From Solen grandis (lineage: Eukaryota; Mollusca; Bivalvia; Adapedonta; Solenidae), in the NCBI GenBank assembly GCA_021229015.1, contig CM037790.1, positions 51,902,997 through 51,966,996 of the forward strand: DNA of 64,000 nt, read 5' to 3'. Shown here one piece after another: positions 38,966 to 51,350 of this stretch. Every line of letters starts with the position of its first letter. Positions within the stretch are counted from its first letter, which is position 1. The notes under the pieces are model-generated. The model saw nothing but the letters and a program-made list of their open reading frames with translations. It searched no databases and was not told the origin of the DNA. The translations under genes were made by a program, and so were the position numbers.

Positions 38966-39505
38966 ACTTTCAGACTTGGAAAATTTTGAAATGAGGACAA
39001 TAAAAATAATGAGTTATTGAGAATAAGTTAAAAATGGGATTATCTTTTTCTAATTATTTATCTCAAATTACTCAGGGTCAAAATGGTCTATTTCTGGAAC
39101 AGGACCTGCATGTTGCCAGATACTGAGGAAATCATGGAATGAAGAGTTATATGAAAACATAATGATCATCAGTTATTCGTTAAAAGAAACACTCAACCTT
39201 ACCCTTGAGAAATGACATAAATAATATTTTGAAAACATGTTACCAACAATTCAAAGTACCAAATACACTTCCATAATTCAAAGCATCAAAATATAAAATA
39301 CCAAAATAACTACCCAAATTCAAAGTACCTGAAGTACCAAAGTACCAAAAATAGTACAAAACTGAAATACAAGAACTAAATAGATATCCATAAAACTACC
39401 TTGCTAACCTTCACCTTCAAAATCAACATATGAGGTCTTATTGATTACTTTCAATCACCGATGAAACACAAACAATTATTATACTGTAAGTAATGATCTC
39501 AAGAA

Positions 39506-39747
39506 TTATCCCTTTCCCTCATAGAGGAAACCATGAAAAGACCTATGCGAACAACATAAAACCAGATCAGCCTGCGAGTAACTCGCAGGCTGATCAGGTT
39601 TTATGCTGTTCACTGTTCCTCAGTGGTCTGGAAATGAGGATTTTGTAATTAAATTTGGTATGGTTTAACTGTGGTTTTCTGCAGATCAGGCTTTATGTGG
39701 TACCTATTGAGTGCGTCAAAATGAATCTATATGAGGGAAAGGGTTAA
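39506..39747 (+). mobile_element. TTAA-flanked hairpin MITE, family A, copy 2
   Basis: This copy is nearly identical to copy 1 and in the same orientation. The left end reads TTAT|CCCTTTCCCTCAT (duplication changed from TTAA by one base) and the right end ATGAGGGAAAGGG|TTAA. The 67-base hairpin core is at 39547-39613 and includes the same GATCAGCCTGCGAG block. It sits 791 bases upstream, in transcript sense, of the RRM1 exon, so copies 1 and 2 bracket that exon as direct repeats about 1.15 kb apart. Confidence 0.85.
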
Positions 39748-41281
39748 TAAATCACCAGGATTTTTATAATCGTATCTTAAGATAGTTTACTTTTCTTTCT
39801 AATGCCTCCATGTAGTTTGTTTTAAAAACATATTAGAACAAGATGCTGACTATAACTATGGGTGAAAATAATTTTATGTCAATATATTTTTAGAATCTCG
39901 TAAAACAATTTTCAGATATTTCACATTTTATGTTCAAACTCTCTTGTGCCAATTTATGCAAGGTTTCAGAATTGCATCTCACAATGCATTATATCCTGTC
40001 TTATATATTAAAGGAAATCTCGTTTTTTATGTTCTTCGACTCTACATGTATCTCACGCACTCAAGCTGTGTAGAATAATATCAGCGTTTAACAATTGTAA
40101 GCATTCAATTCTTGTATACAAATTTACCTCAAAATCCCTTTATTTGGGAAGTAATGATACTCACCTCCATTTTCTTACAGAGCTTTTAATCATACTCTTT
40201 GACAAAGAATTCATTCACAACATGTTGAGATAAAAGACTGAAATCAAAGGCCCTAAAATCACCCCAACTTTTTTACCTTTTCATAATTTATATCAAGGGA
40301 AAAGGTGCAAATGACCCTTAAGGCAATAGATTCTATACATGATGATTGTGAATACATGCCATAGTTTCACACATATTCTGTCTATTTACTGAACTGAGAA
40401 TGTATTTTGTATTTGAAAATCATCAAATTTCATGCTAATTGTCAAATGCAAAGTACCTGAATGTATGCAAACATTGTAAACAATGCACCAGCCCAGTAGT
40501 TGGGTTAAGGGCTTTTTTTCTTATCCACACTTTTCATAAACATAAATTCATTACCCCTCCCATTTCTGAATTTAATTATTTGAATAGCAGAAAAAGTCTT
40601 TCATTATGATGAGTGGGAGAAAAAAAAAAGTGTTTATCCTTTCACACATTACACACCAATTCTATAATTATTGACGCAAATTGTAAGGAGTTACGTTGAA
40701 TGAAGGTAAAAAATTGATCCTCAAGTACTATGCAATTTTTCCAATTAGAGAATTCTCCAATGAAATTAGCTAAATTTCAAATAGGACAAGTAAATCAAAA
40801 AAACTTCATCTGTTCTTCAGTAAGCAAACACTGCCTATTCAAAAATATTTTTTTACTTCTCATTTTTTTCTATCGTGTTATCTACGCTCATCTGATAAGT
40901 CGTATGGCATTTGTTTACTCTGTGTATTAAAGTAAATTTACAATTGAAATACTGTTCAAATAGTCTTTTTAAAGTACAAAAACAGCAGGAAAGCGATTTT
41001 GCAAGTTTGCCAAAGGGATATAACTCTTGCAACTAGTATACAATTTTAGAACTTAACATTCATTTGAAATGATCAATCAATTTATGACATAAACTGGAAA
41101 ATATAGCCACTTATTATCATTTAGTGGTATTATACAACAATCAGCAAAATTATCAGCTATTAAACTGCATGTTTCTTTACAAATACAGTGTGTTGTTACT
41201 GATTATTTCTAATTTTCAAGCTGACAAATACATCCTGACTTCAGAGTTATGTCCACTTGTGACCAGCCCATAAATCTAATG

Positions 41282-41407
41282 TCAAGGTCATGGTTATAAA
41301 ACTCATAGTGAGGTCTTGTTTCTAAAATTCAAAACCTCAAGGTCATGGTCAGCTCTTAAGTTCAATGTCAAGGTCATAATATGAACTAAGATTGAATGTC
41401 AAGGTCA
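41282..41407. repeat. Cluster of four TCAAGGTCA sites, three at 31-base spacing
   Basis: TCAAGGTCA occurs at 41282, 41337, 41368 and 41399 on the plus strand. The last three are exactly 31 bases apart with partly similar spacers (TTCAATG/TTGAATG before each), so this is a degenerate 31-bp minisatellite. TCAAGGTCA is also the extended half-site for NR5A/ERR-type nuclear receptors (established), but function here is unproven. Confidence 0.75.
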
Positions 41408-42013
41408 CATGCCAAAAAGAAAATGTATGCCTCATTTAAACACATGGCTTCATCTGGTTTTATACCATTCACTGTTTCACTGTCATCAATACAAATTCTA
41501 TCAAAAGTTAACACAGCAAAACCTGTTCAGTAGGATCTGGCAATTCTCTGGTAAAATTTTTTTTAAAGCTGGCATCATCTGAATGGTAATGGGATAAATA
41601 TCGGGACAGGACACAACGTAATGTATTTTTCCAATGTTCTCCAACCGGTTCCCTGCAGTTAAGGCTGACTCCGCTGTCTAACAAGGTGGAAGTATTACCC
41701 CCAGACAAACTATAAGCATTGACAGACCTCAAACTCACAGGGGACCAGTCAATTGATTTAATCCAGAAAATTGTCTCTTTTTCCCCCCCTGGCCTATAAC
41801 ATAGGGCGACCGTGTAGTCAGTTACAGACAAGATGTGGCTACTGATTTACATGTGGAACCACACCCAGGAACACTGCCAGCTTTTTACTGATTTATAAGC
41901 TATGGAAAGATATGTTGATGCACATGAATAAATTCCTCACACCCCACTCAAACCAAACATCAACCTTCCTAACTGTCCCATTATCTCTTTCTCATGTTTT
42001 CTATTTCATTAAT

Positions 42014-42222
42014 TCTCTCTCTCTCTCTCTAATCGCTCTCCCTCTTGTCCTCTACATTTCTCTCACTCCCTCTATCTTCTATTGATCAACTCTCTCTCTC
42101 TCTCTCTCTCTGACTCTCTCCTATTTTTATCCTTTTTCACTGGTATCTCTCCTACAGTCTCTTTCTCTCCTATCATTATTCTTTTTCTCTGGTATCTCTC
42201 TCTCTCCCTCTCTCCCTCTCTC
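42014..42222. repeat. CT-rich simple-sequence region
   Basis: Several CT runs (42014-42029, 42091-42110, 42196-42222) are separated by pyrimidine-rich sequence. They yield a Leu/Ser-rich artefactual ORF. Confidence 0.85.
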
Positions 42223-42633
42223 TCAATCTGCCTGTGTACATACTACCATTTTCTCATTCAAACTGTACTTATTACTGAATAGAATTGATCAAAATGAAAA
42301 CCAAAAACTGGCAGAAAAATATTCACCCCATTCTACAGAATAATTCTACATTCTTCAGTAAACACTAAAATAGGAAGCATCAATTAAGTTCCATGTCATC
42401 ATAAGCAGATGCCAAAATAAAAAATATCATGAAATTATGTCTAGATGATGCTCATCCTGATTCCAACATTATAATGAAACGTGACTGCATTTCTTGACCT
42501 AGAAGCCACTGCCATCTCTGACAAAATGCATTCAAACTGAACTGCAGCACAACAGATTCCATGAGTAAGTTAGACAAACCTGCTCCCCAAACCAAGCATA
42601 CACATTCATCCCGAGCTGACATGAAGAAAACAT

Positions 42634-42681
42634 GGGGGGGGGGGGGGGGGGGGGGGGGTGTGTGTGTGTGTGTGTGTGTGT
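42634..42681. repeat. G25 tract followed by (TG)n
   Basis: Twenty-five consecutive G (42634-42658) run directly into about 11 TG dinucleotides. It can form quadruplex DNA on the plus strand and Z-DNA in the TG part (general knowledge). The exact G count is prone to sequencing error. Confidence 0.9.
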
Positions 42682-43568
42682 TTCAGATTGGGAAAGTTCA
42701 AATTCCTGCAAGTCTGAGATCTTTCCAGATGCACACTGTATTGAAGTCATCTACCAAATCCTTAATGAGCATTCATTTATCAAATAAATTAGAAGACATT
42801 AAGAAAATTTTGGCAATATTAAAGACAACTCACTGGATTAATCTCCATTAGGTGGTTTGCGAGAACAACTGGCTCTGTAGGTCAAGGTCAATGGGTTTAC
42901 GACCTTGACATTGGTAATATATTAAGCCTAACCCCTGAACTTAACATCATACTGAACATAATCATTATCCCAGCTTTGCACTATTTTATTTTTTTTTGTG
43001 CATACCAATTTATCAAAATAAATCGTGAACAACCATTAAGCTGTTTCATTATAGCTGTCAGCACCAGCATATAAATTCATACATCATTATAATTACTCAG
43101 ATTTACAACCTCGTTAAGAAGCTGGATTCATTAATCTCATTGCACTTTATCTGAAGAACTTTCTAGTTGTATTAAATTCTTCTCATAATTACACAATTCC
43201 ATAACTATTTACCTACATTATCCTAAAGAAATTTAATTGCGACAAAGAATTCCTACAATAGATTATTATATTTAAATAGTTTATACAATACCATCAGGTT
43301 ATATATAAGAAACAAAATTGTTTATTGACTAGGATGATGCTTGTTTATCATGGTAATTAGAAACAATGAAATTGCATGCATCAAGAACATATAACAATAC
43401 CTAAAACTAGTTCATAATTTATAATAATTAATAGTCCCACTGTCCATAATACAGATCCCAAGTACGCTTAATAGATAGTTTAGTTGGTGACCTTTACCCA
43501 TCATTATTCTAGTACAAATTTTTGACTTGATAAATAATAAATTAATATATTTTAAATGATATAGGAGA

Positions 43569-43857
43569 CAATGGATTTTTCTTTGCTTTGCAGTGTAGTT
43601 TCATGTATGAGCAGAGAATGACCCTGATCTGTCTATCAAAGTGTTAAAACATGTATACATGAGGTATATGAGATAGATGTTAAAAAAAAAGGATGAAAAT
43701 ATTGAAACTAAGACTCTACACAGTGCACCATAAAAATCCATTGCTTCAGGTACCATTTTGAGTCTAAAAAATTAATATTCATCAAGTCCATTAAATTAAT
43801 ATTCAAATCCTAAATTTAAACACGAATATTCATGAGATAAAAGATTAAAGAACTGGG
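43569..43857. repeat. Nested, inverted MITE-B-like remnants
   Basis: CAATGGATTTTTCTTTGC with GCAGTGTAG at the left is echoed in reverse complement near 43710-43741. The left part also contains GTATGAGCAGAG and ACCCTGATCTGTC as in family B, and the right part ends ATGAATATTCATGAG-like followed by ATAAAAGATTAA. This looks like two fragments or a self-inverted insertion. Limits are approximate. Confidence 0.45.
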
Positions 43858-45998
43858 TTATCTAGGATAACATTAAGATAGCAATCATTCTTTACTGAAC
43901 TCAGATAATCAACATTTCATATCATTACCTGTTTAGTTCTCAATTAGTTTCTTATAAATACTAAATGTACAAGAATTTTTTCGAAATCTTGTTCGAACTT
44001 AAGAAAAAAGGTTTGAGCATCAACATTGATTGTCCCTGATTCTGACATATGATGTATTACAATTCAGAGTTCTATGACCTGCCAGAATCACAGCCCAGCC
44101 AGACAGACATATAAGTGTTCTGACAGGAAGACACACAAGGTAGAAATGTCATCTGGAAGTAGGTCAGAGGTAAGAAAATAAAGCTGGAGTCACCTCGTAT
44201 TCAGGAGAAACCCTTGAGAGAGCTTCCCTTCTCCATCAGACATGAGAATTACGTAATCATACTGAACATTAGGCTTTCTGGATCGACAAAAAAGCATCCA
44301 AATCAGTGGCATTAACGATGATCGTGCAGATGACAATTGTGGCTGGAAGATTATCATCCGACCTGCTAGTTAAGATTTAGCACATCAGAATGCTGTCTTG
44401 GCATCATGCACATGCTGCCGTTCCAAAATTGTGCTGCCCCTCGTGGAATAGGTTACCAAGATGGCAGCCAATTTAACGCTCCACTGTATTGCTTTGACTC
44501 TGTTAATTGCTAAAATGTCTGCTTAATGCGTCAACTCCAACAGTTTTTCTGCAATATCAGAGGTGATTTTTTTTTATTTCAGAGAGACTATGCCAGTAAG
44601 TACTAACACTGCAATACTCGACAGGACCAGGCTCTGGCATCTTCAGACATTTAAGTGGCTGGCTCCAGAAATATGGGAGTAAATAAAGCAGAGGCATATT
44701 GTGTCTCAACCTAAAGGGGCCTCATATACTTCTTTTCATTTCTTTTAACTATGACCGGAGAACATATTTTTTACAAAACTCATACTAAACCCTCTCAAGG
44801 GTTAATGGGTGGGGGCAGTACTCAGAACCTGGGACAGTTCTTGCCAGTCACAGTCACTTACTTTCTCAGAATATATTCTTTAGACAATCTGCCAATGATC
44901 AGAAATGCACCTAATATCTTATCACCCATCAGATTGTACCTGGGAAACAGTTAACTATTAGCAGGTCACCTTGATTTTGAAACCCTCCATGCAAAACAGG
45001 TGTAACGTATGGTCAAATACCATGATATTGCAAGGTTTTCTTTCCTAAATTGCAAAATTAGAGCAATCAAATCGACCCTGCCATTACTGCAGACAGGCAG
45101 TCTTAAGCATGTCAAATATGTATCATCACATATTAAGGGGCATTAAGAGATAAAAACGGAGGAAAAGTTAGTCAAGATTAGGAACTATGACCTTAATACC
45201 CCATCCTGATAAAGCCTCCATCTGACTGGGTTTACAAAATCCTTGCCCAGATGATAGGTTTTCTCGTGATGCCTACACAGTGATTCGGGAATTTTGAAAG
45301 TACCCGTGCAGTCAATATGAAAGATAGGGCAAGTTTTGGCACAGCGCATCCATGATAATTTTGATGTATGTTTATAAACTAAATTACACACGATTACCGG
45401 AATTACAGAGTGCAGATCGGGGTAAATGCGATAGTAAATTACAACTGAGCGGCATAAGTTTGCAATCACTGTGTCGTAACATGATATATGACGCTAAAAT
45501 GTGAAGCCTTCTTTGAAAAACGCAGACATTCCTCTAAAATCTTCATGTCTTTCATCTGTTCACACAAAAATTAACAAGCAATTTGATCCACAATCTGAAG
45601 ACTTTATGACCACATGCAAAATAATAAACATGCATATAATACAAGTTAATAGATTTTGGGGGGACTTGTGTTGAATTTTAGGAGAATGATGGCAAATATA
45701 AAAACGTCATAATGTTAACTCTTCACCAGCCAGAGATGTCATTATGCATGATGTCACATCATGTCAACTTTCATAAGCACTGAGAAGCAGCCACAACATA
45801 AAACCTGATCAGCCTGTTGGTTTACACAGGCCATTGTATTTCTACTGAAATATACTATGACAGTGTGTAAGGTCAAAACCGTCCTTTAAACTTGACCAGC
45901 TGATAGTAGGAGAATTTTTTTCCTTTTTTTTCTATCTACCCCTTTGGCTCAATGGACTACACAATGTCCTAAATAATGCATTCGTCTATTTTTTTCTC

Positions 45999-46230
45999 TG
46001 TCAATTCTCTCTCTCTCTCTTTTCTTACTTATCCCTCTTACCACATATCTTTCCCTTTAACTCCTAACCTTCTCTCTCTCTTCCTTGATACTTTCTTCCC
46101 TTTTCTTTCTTTTCTTTTACCAATGCTTTCACTCAGCCCATACACTCTTACATTCTCACACTCAAATTCACTCTGTCTTCTCTCTCTCTCTCTCTTCTAT
46201 ATCTCTCCCTCTCTTTCTCTCTTTCTTGCC
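45999..46230. repeat. CT-rich simple-sequence region
   Basis: TCTCTCTC runs near 46006-46022, 46071-46081 and 46179-46219 lie within pyrimidine-rich DNA. They explain the Ser/Leu/Phe-rich ORF 45976-46284. Confidence 0.85.
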
Positions 46231-46658
46231 CCACCTTCCAAAACTGCCAACATGATCATAATTGACAAATTCTCTAACTTTTAAGTAACCTCGATCTCAC
46301 ATCATCCCCAACATTGAAATATCGATACAAAGTAGTCCCTAGCCTGGGAACATCTGCAAGATGATGATTTTATCACAACAGTCTAAATGAAGTATGTATT
46401 TAGCAAACATAAAACCATTAAGTGCTTATTTGCTTAAAACAAAAATATCCTATGAACATAACCTTGACATAGGGAGTCACCTGCATACATACCACAAACA
46501 CACCCAGTTATATACACCCATGCAGTTATTACATTGCATTTTTTTTTTTTATAGAATGAAGATGTGTAGGCTTTATACGTCATCATGTCAAATTGGCAGG
46601 TTTTTACACCCCACTGATAGCACTGCATCAAATAAGCAATGAAGTGAGCTTTACATGA

Positions 46659-46960
46659 GCTTGGGTTTAACGTTCCACCAACAGTATTTCAGTCATTTGG
46701 AGACGATGTCTGCTTGAGACAGATATAGTGCTGCCACACAGCAGTATCACGCCGTAGACATGTGGCATGATACCACACCCAGTCACATTATCCTGACACC
46801 GGGACAACCAGTCCTGGAACTACCCTTTATATGCCGAGCGTCAAGCAAGGGAGCTATAACAGTACCATCTTTCACAACTGGTATATGGTGGCTGCGGATC
46901 AAACCCACGACGCCCAGTTCCCGAGGCTGATGCTCTAACCATTCAGCCACCAGGGATGGT
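46659..46960 (-). mobile_element. Second tRNA-derived SINE family
   Basis: On the minus strand the head reads GGTGGCTGAATGGTTAGAGC (A-box, 46951-46932) and, after CATCAGCCTCGGGAAC, GTGGGTTTGATCCG (B-box, 46908-46895). The body lacks the Meta block. It ends in CTGAAATACTGTTGGTGGAA and CGTTAAACCCAAGC, a tail type common in molluscan SINEs. ACATGA at both ends is only a weak duplication candidate. The short ORF across it (46783-47058) is an artefact. Confidence 0.75.
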
Positions 46961-47510
46961 ACGAACATGATTATAATGTAACATATCTGTGTGGAAAATG
47001 AGGTAAAAACTGGCAAATCAAGTAAGCTGCAGATAACACAAAACCCACTCTCTCTCATATTCGGGAATTATTTTGTGTGTTAAACCAACAAACTGCCCCC
47101 ACATTTACAATTTCTCCATAATGTAGGTTGCCCTTCATCAAACTGCATACTGATGAACTTTTATTTCAAATTGTCTGAAGACTGCCACGGTTCTGACAGC
47201 AATTTCCAGCAATATTTTGGTCATATAACACGACATATAATTACAAAATGCCAGGCTCCCCCACCTGAGCCAAGCAGGAAGGCACAGCTACGGTATCAAT
47301 AAACGGTGAAAATTTGGTAGTCTGCTGCGATCTTAAGAATATGAGGGTTGACTCATAGTGAAAAAATCTGCACCAAAATGAAGTCAGTGGATGAAGAGTC
47401 CAATGATTTGCCAATCTTATCCCCAGAAATAGCAATGAAAATGCAATATACATAATCATTATAAAACCAGATCAGCCTGAAAGTTCATTCAGCACAGCTG
47501 AACAGTGATA

Positions 47511-47723
47511 TGTTTAGATGCCTTGGCAAGCACAGCAGACCCAAAACAGACAGCTTGATCAGGAAGCTATCTGATTAGGCCCTCCTCTGTTTGCAAATAC
47601 AATTCTAAACAGTCTGCGTGGCAAAGAAAATCCTTTTTCATATACTATTATAAGTCATTGCTCAATCAATATCCATCAAGTCAGAAATTTGTTCATGAAT
47701 ATTCATGAGGTAAAGGGCTAATC
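47511..47723 (-). mobile_element. Degenerate MITE B copy
   Basis: The blocks ATGCCTTGGCAAGCACAGCA, CCCTCCTCTGTTTGC and GGCAAAGAAAATCC, and a right end TGAATATTCATGAGGTAAAG followed by GGCTAA, match family B reversed. The left tip is missing or replaced by a segment containing AAAACCAGATCAGCCTG at 47464-47480. Boundaries are approximate. Confidence 0.55.
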
Positions 47724-49749
47724 AACTTAAAATAAAAACATTAAACCACAATTCTAGACCCGAATAAGCCATCTATACGAAGGAATGCCAATCAACAGAG
47801 GCGTAAGGGGAAGTCGGCCAAATATCTGGAATGTGAATATTGATGGCTAAATCAGTTGGCGCTAAAAATAAAACAGCGAGATGACTTTAATAGATCCATA
47901 AATCTTTTGACATTCTATATAAAATGACAATACATGACATAAACCCTCACAGACCACTGACATGAAGAATGAAATTTTATTATAATGATGTCATCTTCGT
48001 AACTTCAACAAACTATGACATATACCGTCAGCTAATCAATTAAAAACAAGCTTTGAATACCCCCCCCCAATCAAAGACACGACAATAGGCCTATATCAGG
48101 TTCCGCTGTTTACTGCCATGTGGTGCGATACATGTGAACAGGTCACGGGCCTCCTTTTCTTACAAAAGGGCCAGCGGCCTTTGCATGAGTAGTCAGTTCC
48201 TGAAACAGCTGTTGGTTTGTTTCTCTCTGCCTTGTCAATACTGAGGATTTCTATTCATGCAGTGGTTGAGTTACGAGTAGAGTGCATGCTTTAACAGAAG
48301 ACAACAAAATAATTAATACACTCAATAATATTTGTGACCATCCCTGAGTTTTTCTTAAGTCTATATGTTTGTTGACTGAAGAAAGACTGCTTCTCTCACA
48401 GAGGCCACTGATAGTGATGTAAATCCTGTATAGAAATGAGAACCATTCCAGGTTATAGACATAAAATAGAGAGTGGGACATCTGTATACAGAATTTCAAA
48501 ATGGCTGAACTAAAATATTTTGGAACACTTACTGACCTTTGTCAACTTACAAAAACAAAATCTGAGCAGAAAATCAAACAGGGTCTAAAACCTTAGATTT
48601 GTTACCATGGCTACCATGTGTTTGTTCATTACATGTGCTTATCGCTTGACTCGATAGCTTAGAAACCTTGAATATCAGGCCAAATCAGTCCCCTATCCTC
48701 GTACAGGTGTAAGCCAATACCCATAATTCCAGCCCCTATATCTCTCTGTTTTCAATCAGCCCTCGTTCAAATCATCAATGTCCCATTATATGCCACACAG
48801 CTTGGTGAGCATGGTCAATTGTGCGCGACCTCAGGTATTCAAAACACCTAATGCAGATTTCATGTCGTCTGCTTATTCACCCATGTCCGCCAAATCAACA
48901 TCAAAGCTGCGCTGTATGTTTCCAGAAGTCGAACTTCCATCAATAATTAATTTTTCGTTCAGTTATAATCTGGTTGAGGGATAATATCATTTTATATACA
49001 TTACAAGCAACTAGAGTACCTGCAATCTACCCGCTGGTTACCGTACATACAGAATTATGCACAGCAAAAAGTTCCCCTATGATAACCATCATTACAACCC
49101 TGCTTCACAGTCCCTGAACACTTTGCTCTGGGAATATTTTCACATTACGAATGCCTTTTAATATAAACGTGAAGGAAGCGCTTCTATTGCCAATGAAACA
49201 GAATGGGTTTGATCAGAGTTTGTGAAATTTCATTAGGTTCTTGGGGGCCACTATTCCGCCATTTTTTTAGCAATCTCGCACACGCACACATTTCTGGATA
49301 TTGATTTGCAATTACAAGTTGTTCTTTTATGAACACCATGCATTGATAACAACCTAAATTGGATCCAGGATTCCCTGTGACAATCTGCAACTTGCATTGC
49401 AGTGTTTACATCATGGCCTTGGGCGCTGTTCTGATGTTTACAGCTCTCCCTTAAACTTTCAGAATAGCATCTGCCCATATCTCCATATTTTAGTTACCCT
49501 TGAATATGGTATGATTACTGTATTAAACAAAATAAATACATAAATGTGGCTTCTTGTAAAACCAGACTATCACATGTATTTTAGACTTTAGCACTGTCTA
49601 TTCTCAAAAATGTAAAATGTTTCATCAGAATTTTAGGTGATTCGTCAGAATTTTAGCATGTTTTGTAGGTAGTTTATCATGTTTTTTCATGCTGAATTAA
49701 GAAATATGGCCATAAGCTTCAATAAAAATAGAGCTTAATATCTGAGTAA

Positions 49750-50240
49750 GAACATGAGGTGGTTCTGAATACTGTTCTATAACTGAGAGCCTGGACTGGT
49801 AAGAACATGAGATGGTTCTGAGTATTGTGTAACATGAGATGGTTCTGAGTATTGTGTAACATGAGATGGTTCTGAGTATTGTGTAACATGAGATGGTTCT
49901 GAGTATTGTTTAACATGAGATGGTTCTGAGTATTGTGTAACATGAGATGGTTCTGAGTATTGTTTAACATGAGATGGTTCTGAGTATTGTTTAACATGAG
50001 ATGGTTCTGAGTATTGTGTAACATGAGATGGTTCTGAGTATTGTTTAACATGAAATGGTTCTGAGTATTGTGTAACATGAGATGGTTCTGAGTATTGTTT
50101 AACATGAAATGGTTCTGAGTATTGTTCTAAAATTGAGAGCCTGAACTGGTTAGAACATGAGATGGTTCTGAGTATTGTTCTAAAACTGAGAGCCTGGACT
50201 GGTTTACAGACATTATTGAGAGCCTGATCAGGTTTCAAAG
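49750..50240. repeat. 27-bp minisatellite with flanking 50-bp variant units
   Basis: The core array at 49804-50127 is exactly 12 x 27 bases, with unit AACATGAGATGGTTCTGAGT plus ATTGTGT (or GTTT variants). Each flank carries longer units in which CTGAGAGCCTGGACTGGTT-like sequence is inserted. The array ends in GAGAGCCTGATCAGGTTT, a relative of the GATCAGCCTG module in the MITEs. As 27 is a multiple of 3, the minus strand reads as repeated 9-residue units (MLHNTQNHL, with MLNNTQNHL variants). There is no splice or family evidence for translation. Confidence 0.9.
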
Positions 50241-51133
50241 TTGTCATAGTGTTAGGTCTTATGAGACAGATCAGATAGCATACTAGAAGCAGAGTTTATT
50301 TTTTAAGCCTCGCTCAAATTTATTACTTTTATGTCTACTGGGGAACCAATTCCTAGAATTCCTCTGCAGTCGGCATCTAGTATATCTATCATAAATGTGT
50401 TACTTTATAGTGTGGATACAAAAATACCAGAAAATTTAATAATTAACCCCAAAGGTTTGTTTTGTTAATTGTTTAAATGATTGAAATGAAGCTGCATTTG
50501 AACAATGACCTGATATATCTACATCAAAACCAAAAATGCTCGGTGTGTCAATGTTTAACAACATTTTTTCATGGTTTTGCAAATCGTTACTTAGAACAAA
50601 ATACAAAAATGTAGCCAAAGTCCAAGTAAGTAACTTAATACTGCTTTTAAAAGCTATGTTTCATCAAATTTGCCTTTTTTTCTGATGATTTTACGCGCAC
50701 CATGCCATTGGCAAATTTTGAAACAAGAACAAAAACAAAATTTTTGGTCCAACATGGCAAGATGAATTGTTGTTCTTCTCAAGCCAAGATTTCACGATAT
50801 TATGGAATCTTTAGCTTTCTGGGAGAGAATCAATTCCTGTGATATGGGATGGATTAATGTTTTAATCGGTCTCACACAATTACGGAATGAGATGCGAATG
50901 TTTTATTTAGGTATGGAAAGCATCGGCGCTGGCAGGAACCGTACGTCTGGAATGCCTTGGTTGGATCAAACTTGCAATATCAGAAAGTGTGTCTGGACTT
51001 CCCCTAATCTAAACAGCCATGAAAAACTATCATGCAATCAGTACAATTGGGCGAGGTAAATATCCGACCAAGTATACTGCCACTTTACAAGCAAGATGGA
51101 CCATTTTACACCATGATTTACCACTACTTTACT

Positions 51134-51350
51134 TGTGTTTAACATCCCACCAACAGTATTTCCATCGTTTGGATACCCAGTCTAATCATTAGACTGGTAC
51201 AGCGCTGCCTCCATAAGAAATCAAGCTACAGACTAAAAGTATGGTACCATACACCATCATCATATTATCCTAACAATGAACCAACCAATCTTCTGACTAT
51301 CCTTAAATGCTGTGTGCATCAGACCGGAATCCATAATGGGAACAGTGTCA
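51134..51350 (-). mobile_element. Diverged, head-less copy of the second SINE family
   Basis: TGTTTAACATCCCACCAACA then GTATTTCCATCGTTTGGA at the left matches the 3' tail of 46659-46960. Further blocks (GTACAGCGCTGCC, TATGGTACCATACACC, ATTATCCTAACAATG) follow in the same order. The tRNA-like head at the right is not recognisable. It is an old 5'-truncated insertion with approximate limits. Confidence 0.6.

Noticed and set aside
41508..41831. 107-codon minus-strand ORF, the longest ORF outside tandem repeats and the N gap
   Set aside because: No recognisable domain, no splice context and no start context. Within the expected range for 64 kb of six-frame random ORFs.
45976..46284. 102-codon Ser/Leu/Phe-rich plus-strand ORF
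   Set aside because: It is explained by CT-rich simple sequence. The ORF at 42082-42282 has the same cause.
46783..47058. Minus-strand ORF reading SLVAEWLEHQPRELG...
   Set aside because: It runs through the tRNA-like head of a SINE. Such readings are common artefacts of this repeat class.
49719..50247. 128- and 156-codon minus-strand ORFs with repeated 9-residue units
   Set aside because: Produced by the 27-bp minisatellite. No splice sites or family similarity.
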